A DNA stretch of 64,000 nucleotides from Flavicella sp. Its GTDB lineage: Bacteria > Bacteroidota > Bacteroidia > Flavobacteriales > Flavobacteriaceae. Location: assembly GCF_029238425.1 (NCBI RefSeq), contig NZ_JAQWGB010000190.1, positions 1 through 64,000 of the forward strand, written 5' to 3'. The notes under the pieces were generated by a model that was not told where the DNA came from, did not search any database, and saw only the letters and a list, made by a program, of their open reading frames with translations. Both the position numbers and the translations under genes were made by a program. The number at the start of each line of letters is the position of its first letter. Position 1 is the first letter of the stretch. Of the stretch, positions 58,576 through 64,000 are shown piece by piece.

Positions 58576-58785
58576 CTAATTTTTTCCTTCAACAACCGCT
58601 TGACTTACCGCCGTAGCCACAGTTCCTGCAACAGCAACATACGTTGCGATACTTATAAGTGCAGCAGGTAATACAACAGGTGCCGCCAAAATAGCTCCAC
58701 TAGCAGCTGCCAATGCAATTCCAATATTTCTTAATCTTCTAAAAAAAGAAGGAGTTCGTTTTTGATATCGTTCATGTAGTTTCAT
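58576..58785 (-). CDS. 69-aa membrane protein
   Basis: MKLHERYQKRTPSFFRRLRNIGIALAAASGAILAAPVVLPAALISIATYVAVAGTVATAVSQAVVEGKN; basic N-terminus then long hydrophobic stretch. Confidence 0.72.
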   Translation of the reverse strand: MKLHERYQKRTPSFFRRLRNIGIALAAASGAILAAPVVLPAALISIATYVAVAGTVATAVSQAVVEGKN

Positions 58786-58790
58786 AAGTT

Positions 58791-59186
58791 CTAAGATTTA
58801 ATAATGAGTTGTACGGTTTCTTTTTTGTCAAAGGCTTGATAACACAAAGCAACTAACTTTTCAAGCTGAGGTTTGCTATACAGTCCTTTTGCAACACCTG
58901 TTAGGTAGCTTACAGGAGCAAGGCAGCCTTTCAGTTCTTTTTGAGCATCATTCGCAGGGTGCAATAAAATTAAGCTTCTGTTTTTTACACCATTCACCAG
59001 TAGATGGTTCTTAAACTTTTTCGAATACCTTGGTGTCAACGTATAAGTGCCCTCTGGTATACATGATTTGTATTTTATATTATTTAGGTAAGGGAGCTCA
59101 ATGATAAAACAGAAGAAAATATCTTTATAAAAGAGAGCACCATGAGTGCCCTCCTTTAAATAGGTTCTATGTAAGGTGAATACCAT
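58791..59186 (-). CDS. DUF5675-family protein
   Basis: LHRTYLKEGTHGALFYKD...CIPEGTYTLTPRYSKKFKNHLLVNGVKNRSLILLHPANDAQKELKGCLAPV. Confidence 0.83.
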   Translation of the reverse strand: MVFTLHRTYLKEGTHGALFYKDIFFCFIIELPYLNNIKYKSCIPEGTYTLTPRYSKKFKNHLLVNGVKNRSLILLHPANDAQKELKGCLAPVSYLTGVAKGLYSKPQLEKLVALCYQAFDKKETVQLIIKS

Positions 59187-59187
59187 A

Positions 59188-59943
59188 CTAGACTTTTTCT
59201 GCTAATGTAACTGCCATAGCATTGTAGGATCCGTTTTTCAAAGGATACATCTCTCCATTTACTTCCTGGTAAAACTCAATACTCACCACCTGTACTATTG
59301 GCAATAATGAATTCGCATTTGTTGAGGTTGTAATTTCAATGTTTGCAGTCTCTACGGAATCATAAGGCACTATACCTGTTTCATCTATTTCTGAAGTAAA
59401 GGTTTCATTTTCAAAATCCAATTCAGCTGTACACAACGAAATACGATAATGAGTTGTTCCTGTTGGTCCGACAATTGCACTTGTCGGAATGAATTTCGAG
59501 ATATTCAATTTACCATCACCACTTACTCGATCAAAAGTAGATACATAACTTGCGAACAAGGTAGAGGCAAGTTTTGCGTTGATATTGAATTCAAAATTCT
59601 TCAACATACTTACCACACCATCTTGTACAGTTCTTAAACCACGAGCATTTGTAGTGTCTGTTTTGATGATTTTAAGTAATGCAGCTGTAAGTCTACCAAC
59701 CAATCTTTTGTCCTTTGCTCTTTGTAATAACGTACGAATCGCAATTCTCAATAATTTTCCTGCCTTACCGGCTTTTCCAAATTCAGAACCATTTTCTCTT
59801 GTTCTTTGGAATGCCGGATCTGAAGCAATTCGTTTTCCATCTATACCGCCTTTTGCACGTGCTAGATGTCCATCTCCACTTTTGTAAAAAGAAATATCTC
59901 CGATAGTTCCTTTTAATTTGATAATACCTGTTTGTTTAGCCAT
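59188..59943 (-). CDS. Conserved Flavobacteria-type hypothetical protein (possible structural/beta-domain)
   Basis: MAKQTGIIKLKGTIGDISFYKSGDGHLARAKGGIDGKRIASDPAFQRTRENGSEFGKAGKAGKLLR. Confidence 0.75.
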   Translation of the reverse strand: MAKQTGIIKLKGTIGDISFYKSGDGHLARAKGGIDGKRIASDPAFQRTRENGSEFGKAGKAGKLLRIAIRTLLQRAKDKRLVGRLTAALLKIIKTDTTNARGLRTVQDGVVSMLKNFEFNINAKLASTLFASYVSTFDRVSGDGKLNISKFIPTSAIVGPTGTTHYRISLCTAELDFENETFTSEIDETGIVPYDSVETANIEITTSTNANSLLPIVQVVSIEFYQEVNGEMYPLKNGSYNAMAVTLAEKV

Positions 59944-60004
59944 GATAAAATGTTTTTAAGTTTCAACAAAACACCGTATTTTTAAGTAAGGTTTCAAATT
60001 TCGC

Positions 60005-60082
60005 ATGGCACCCAATCCGAAAGACGTTATTAATACCGATAAAGTATATGTACTCCATACCAAAGGCATGGATAAAGTATGA
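60005..60082 (+). CDS. Putative 25-aa leader peptide coupled to the downstream ORF
   Basis: MAPNPKDVINTDKVYVLHTKGMDKV*; TGA overlaps ATG of the next ORF (ATGA). Confidence 0.35.
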   Translation: MAPNPKDVINTDKVYVLHTKGMDKV

Positions 60083-60291
60083 GAAACATGAAAATAGTAA
60101 GAGCTTGCATATATCCAAAAGACATCCAATGCATCACTGGAAGAAGTGAACGATATGGAAGAAAACTATTGAATAAAATAAAAGTGTACTTCGGCAAACA
60201 ACCTCACCAATTTATTACTGCACAAGAGTTCTCGGAATATAGTGGCATCAATCAAGAAATAATAAACGATTATCTAGATAAAGTTTCTTAG
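60079..60291 (+). CDS. Small protein with HTH-like segment
   Basis: MRNMKIVRACIYPKDIQCITGRSERYGRKLLNKIKVYFGKQPHQFITAQEFSEYSGINQEIINDYLDKVS. Confidence 0.6.
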   Translation: MRNMKIVRACIYPKDIQCITGRSERYGRKLLNKIKVYFGKQPHQFITAQEFSEYSGINQEIINDYLDKVS

Positions 60292-60326
60292 CTCTTAATA
60301 TAGACTCTCTTTCTTTTGTAAAGGAA

Positions 60327-62807
60327 TTAGTCTGATTGTTCGAAAAAATGCATTAAAATGGTTTCCAATTGAGGTTTCCAAGCTTTCCAGTCATGGTTGC
60401 CTTTTTCAACTCTATCAACCTTTAGATTATAGTTTTTATCATTTAATATTTTAATCATTGGTAGATCTTGATTCTCGGTGTCGTCACCTGTACCATAGCT
60501 TAGATATATGTTTAAATCTTTTTTAGTCGTGTATTTAAAGCAGTTGTAGATTTCTGGACAGGGGTGAAAAGCAGGAGATTGCATTATAATATTTTGAAAA
60601 CTATCGGTTGCTTGTGCGCCAATATAAGCAGAAACCAAGCCGCCAAATGAATATCCCATCATACTTCTATCTTTTTTAAGCATACTGATAGGATATTTTT
60701 TTTCAATAAATGGCATAAATTCTTTTTTGAAAAAATCAACAAATTTTGGGTTACATAAATACAATTCTTGACGGATCTTTTCTTGTTTGTTGTTTAAATC
60801 TTTAGGCGTCACAAAAACCGCTACAACCGGATTTATTTTCTGGTTTGCAATTAGACTGTCTAAAAGTTGAGGAAGTTTACCTCCATGGATATAAGAGTTT
60901 CCATCGTGTATGTAAATAACTGGAAGTTTTGAAGTGATAAATTCTGTAGGGGGTAAGTAAACTCTAAAAGGTAACTTTCTGTTTAGGATCCGTGACTTAA
61001 AGCCATCGTTACGTGATAAGCTTCCCTGTAGTTGATTTGATTGGACGTTGTTTTTTGATTCCTGAAATACTTTTTTTGCTTTTCGCTTAAAATAATCTAC
61101 TTTTTTTGAGGGTACTTTTACAGGAAAATCTATGATAGTTTTAGCCAAATGATTGGCCTTTGATGAATTGTTTGTTTTTAGGTATAAGTTTAATAAATCC
61201 ATTCTTGCTTCATAACGATAAGGTTCTGCTAGCGAATTGAATTTATAAAGTTCTTCCGTTCGTTTGATATTCCCTTTTCGATAATATAAATGTGCTAATT
61301 CACGACCAATACGAGGTGCAGAGGTTTGTATAAGCCTTTCTTCTAAAAAAGGAATGGCATCAACCTTATTGTTGTCCATTATTCTAGCTAGTTTTAGATC
61401 ATGGTACAGGTTAGAATCAAAAGTTCGGTGCAAAACAACCATAGAATCAATCATTTTGCTTTTTTCTTTATGGCTGTAAAACTCATTAAAGGTTTTTCGA
61501 TTTGAATTATTGGAATGGATTTCTTTAATAGTAAAAACACAAAGGAATAAAAGTATGATCTGTGTGATTGTTTTAGGTAAGGACATGGTTATTTTGGTTT
61601 TACGAAATTCTCCGAAGGTTGCTAAAAGAGATAACGCAAGGAAAAATAGTGTCATAAGGGATAGGTTAGTTATAAGGTTATTAAATAATGCACATATTAA
61701 TAGGTTCGCCAAAATGGCAATGGCATATCGAGTATTCTTGTTGATGGTGGATGCTATAAACAAACAATAAAGTAGAAACATCAAAAGAATTAAAAATGGA
61801 ATACCCAATTCAACTGCAATGAGCAAATAATCATTGAAAGGTGTAAATTCATAAGTTGCATTCTTTATTTCGTTCCACGGTCTGTCTTTGTTTTCAAAAT
61901 ATTCGACTTTTGATTTATTATACACTTTGGCAAATGAAAAGGTTCCATGACCTATCAAAGGCTTTTTTAAGATTTCTGTGATTGTAATTTTTGCGGCAAA
62001 CAGCCTACCGTCTACGGAATCAGGTTTTAAATTGTAGAGCAGTTTTGTACCCACAATCATCATAACAATTAGAAGCCCGAATAGAATTCCAGATGTAAGT
62101 TTATGTAAGGATTGTCTCCTAGTTTTAAAACTCTTTGAAGTTAGCATGAGGGTGACTATAGAAACTAAAAAGCCCAACCAAGCTCCTCTAGATTGTGTAT
62201 TGATAAAACAGAACATTAAAATAATTCCTGGAATTGTAAGGAATAGGATATGTTTCGTTTTGAGATATCGTTTTTGTAAGAAAAGGATACAACATATTGA
62301 AGTAAGACATACTCCTAAAAAAGATCCTAGAATATTTGGCGAATAAAAAGTACCTGTAAGCTTGAAAAAAGGATTGCCAGAGGTCATTGTTTTATTGTAT
62401 TGTAAAAAAACAACAGCAGCTTGAGTCAATCCAGCCAAACACATTAATAATACAGTCCAGAAATAAAATTTATGTTGTGTTTTGTTGAAATAACTTCTAA
62501 AAGTGGCATAGAGTAACAAATAAAAAGGAACAAAAATAAAGAGTTTGTTGTTATGCGATTCAAACCCAAAAGTGATATGGAGGAGAATAAGGATTGAGAA
62601 TAATAGTAAAATTAGAATGTCTACATAGTTTAAAGAAAACTTATATATTTTTTTTAGGGAGATAATTGCCCAAAAACCAAGGGTAACAATAAATAATGTT
62701 TTGGAAGAGAAGAATGTATTTTTATTTCCAAGAAACGAAATAAATAAAAGCATTGAGCAAAGTATAATGTTTTGGTTTTGTTTTAAAAAATCTATTGTTT
62801 TATTCAT
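60327..62807 (-). CDS. O-antigen ligase-like membrane protein fused to TPRs and an esterase domain
   Basis: About 12 hydrophobic segments with NTQSRGAWLGFLVSIVTLM and PLIGHGTFSF; central TPR-like region; C-term VIYIHDGNSYIHGG...MMGYSFGGLVSAY...GNHDWKAW esterase motifs. Confidence 0.86.
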   Translation of the reverse strand: MNKTIDFLKQNQNIILCSMLLFISFLGNKNTFFSSKTLFIVTLGFWAIISLKKIYKFSLNYVDILILLLFSILILLHITFGFESHNNKLFIFVPFYLLLYATFRSYFNKTQHKFYFWTVLLMCLAGLTQAAVVFLQYNKTMTSGNPFFKLTGTFYSPNILGSFLGVCLTSICCILFLQKRYLKTKHILFLTIPGIILMFCFINTQSRGAWLGFLVSIVTLMLTSKSFKTRRQSLHKLTSGILFGLLIVMMIVGTKLLYNLKPDSVDGRLFAAKITITEILKKPLIGHGTFSFAKVYNKSKVEYFENKDRPWNEIKNATYEFTPFNDYLLIAVELGIPFLILLMFLLYCLFIASTINKNTRYAIAILANLLICALFNNLITNLSLMTLFFLALSLLATFGEFRKTKITMSLPKTITQIILLFLCVFTIKEIHSNNSNRKTFNEFYSHKEKSKMIDSMVVLHRTFDSNLYHDLKLARIMDNNKVDAIPFLEERLIQTSAPRIGRELAHLYYRKGNIKRTEELYKFNSLAEPYRYEARMDLLNLYLKTNNSSKANHLAKTIIDFPVKVPSKKVDYFKRKAKKVFQESKNNVQSNQLQGSLSRNDGFKSRILNRKLPFRVYLPPTEFITSKLPVIYIHDGNSYIHGGKLPQLLDSLIANQKINPVVAVFVTPKDLNNKQEKIRQELYLCNPKFVDFFKKEFMPFIEKKYPISMLKKDRSMMGYSFGGLVSAYIGAQATDSFQNIIMQSPAFHPCPEIYNCFKYTTKKDLNIYLSYGTGDDTENQDLPMIKILNDKNYNLKVDRVEKGNHDWKAWKPQLETILMHFFEQSD

Positions 62808-63178
62808 TACTGATACTTAAGTTATGGATTTATTTGAAAATGATTATTTCATAATTTGTGCTTGTAAATTATTCCATTGTTTCATGTAGTTATCCATTAT
62901 TATCAAAAAATAAAATTGAAATAAAATTGATTTGATAATTATCGAACTAGTCAATTAGATTTTATTGCATGAATTGTTACTTCTTATAATAATGTTTTTA
63001 AAATGCTGAATTAAAGAGGTTAGACTTTACAATGTAAAGTAAATATCTATTTAAAAATAATTGATTTTATTACTTTGTTTTACTACTTCATTATAAATAA
63101 CGATAGGTGGTTCTAGTTATAATTAGTGAGTTTATACTGTGTGGATTGTGATAGTTTTGTGCCAAGACTAAAGAACAA

Positions 63179-64000
63179 ATGAGATTACTTTTTAAAGTTT
63201 TTACTTTCCTTTTTTGTACTTTTTTGTACAGTCAAATGAATGTTGATAATCAGATTGATTTAGGTATTGAAGATGTTATTGATACTTATAGAATCAATTT
63301 CAAAAATGAAAAGCAAAAGGCTGCCTTGTTTTTATTCAAGAATATGTCGATTCATAAAGGAATAAATTATCGATGGCTAAATAATGAAAATGAAATTGTT
63401 TCTTTTTCTGAATTGAATTATTCTGATATCGAAGTTGCCGTTGCTGCATTTAATAAGTTGAAAGATACTGTTCATTTACATCCTCAGGTTTATGAAGCAA
63501 TGGATACGGATGAATTAAATGGTAAGTTGTTTTACAAGAATATCGAATTGGCGTTTGAAGAGTGGAGAGGTAACTCATGGTCTCAGAACTATGATTTTGA
63601 AACCTTTTGTGAGTATATCTTGCCTTATCGTAGTTTAGTAGAGCCTCTGGAGGATTGGAGAGAAGAGTATAGATTCATTTTCAAAAGTGGTTTGGCAGAG
63701 GTTTCAGGTTCTAATGATCCAGTTGAGGTAATTTCTAAAGTTATTTTAAATCTTAAAGATTATCGGTTTTTAGCAAATAGACCAGATCCAATTCCAATTT
63801 TGAGTCCGAAGCAGTTATTATTCAGGAGAGCAGGAGCTTGTCCTGATCTTTCAAATTTAGCCCTGTTAGCTGGAAGGTCTATTGGCTTAGCTGTTACATT
63901 TGATTTTACGCCGCATTATGCAGCTTCTTCCAACCGTCATTTTTGGAATTCTATCATTGATCAGAATGGGAACTCTATTCCTTTTAACGGTAATTCTTAT
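63179..64000 (+). CDS. Secreted transglutaminase-like protein, truncated at the window end
   Basis: MRLLFKVFTFLFCTFLYSQ signal peptide; LSPKQLLFRRAGACPDLSNLALLAGRSIGLAVTFDFTPHYAASSNRHFWNSII (Cys/His core). Confidence 0.72.
   Translation, partial: MRLLFKVFTFLFCTFLYSQMNVDNQIDLGIEDVIDTYRINFKNEKQKAALFLFKNMSIHKGINYRWLNNENEIVSFSELNYSDIEVAVAAFNKLKDTVHLHPQVYEAMDTDELNGKLFYKNIELAFEEWRGNSWSQNYDFETFCEYILPYRSLVEPLEDWREEYRFIFKSGLAEVSGSNDPVEVISKVILNLKDYRFLANRPDPIPILSPKQLLFRRAGACPDLSNLALLAGRSIGLAVTFDFTPHYAASSNRHFWNSIIDQNGNSIPFNGNSY

Noticed and set aside
35384-59040. Isolated GGTGTCA/TGACACC words elsewhere (e.g. near 43200, 50250 and 59030)
   Set aside because: Single occurrences inside coding sequence, not phased; not counted as part of the integrase-proximal array.
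35255-64000. Right-hand attachment site (second copy of the tRNA-Ser 3' end)
   Set aside because: Looked for GTTCGAATCCC / TCATTCTCCGCCA downstream by eye and found no copy, so no element end is claimed.
1-64000. CRISPR array or cas genes
   Set aside because: No regularly spaced repeat-spacer pattern or Cas motif was seen.
1-64000. IS-element transposase, retron RT or classical toxin-antitoxin pair
   Set aside because: No DDE transposase, reverse-transcriptase YxDD context or recognisable TA pair was found among the ORFs.

Overview
This 64 kb window comes from an AT-rich Bacteroidota chromosome, most likely Flavobacteriaceae: it has gldD/gldE, T9SS C-terminal domains and TTTG-N20-TAnnTTTG promoters. 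Core genes flank a mobile island. Positions 1-12 kb encode secreted or surface proteins (MBG/FN3 adhesin, tail-collar protein, T9SS proteins) and housekeeping genes. Positions 12.2-18.2 kb carry a TonB receptor / TPR / LytS-like kinase / 2TM / LytTR locus with two precisely spaced operator-like repeat pairs. Positions 18.2-35 kb are housekeeping genes (frr, pyrH, greA, purK, purE, rng, HU, mutY, ssb, gldE, gldD), including a 29-aa basic ORF missed by the ORF track. A tRNA-Ser(UGA) at 35.2 kb is followed by a tyrosine integrase, RteC-like, excisionase-like, replication-like and DnaC-like genes, then defence cargo. Cargo 1 is two tandem C5-cytosine methyltransferases convergent with an AIPR / PD-(D/E)XK / Z1 helicase / MORC-like GHKL operon; this class is known from comparative genomics. 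Cargo 2 is a two-gene unit, a NERD-nuclease/SF1-helicase fusion plus a TPR/OB-like protein, flanked by structured non-coding DNA. Cargo 2 is my best candidate for an undescribed system. It is followed by a small lysis-like cluster with two short TM proteins and a DUF5675-like protein, then an unusual O-antigen-ligase-like/TPR/esterase fusion. The right end of the island was not found. All assignments come from reading motifs by eye; no database search was run.
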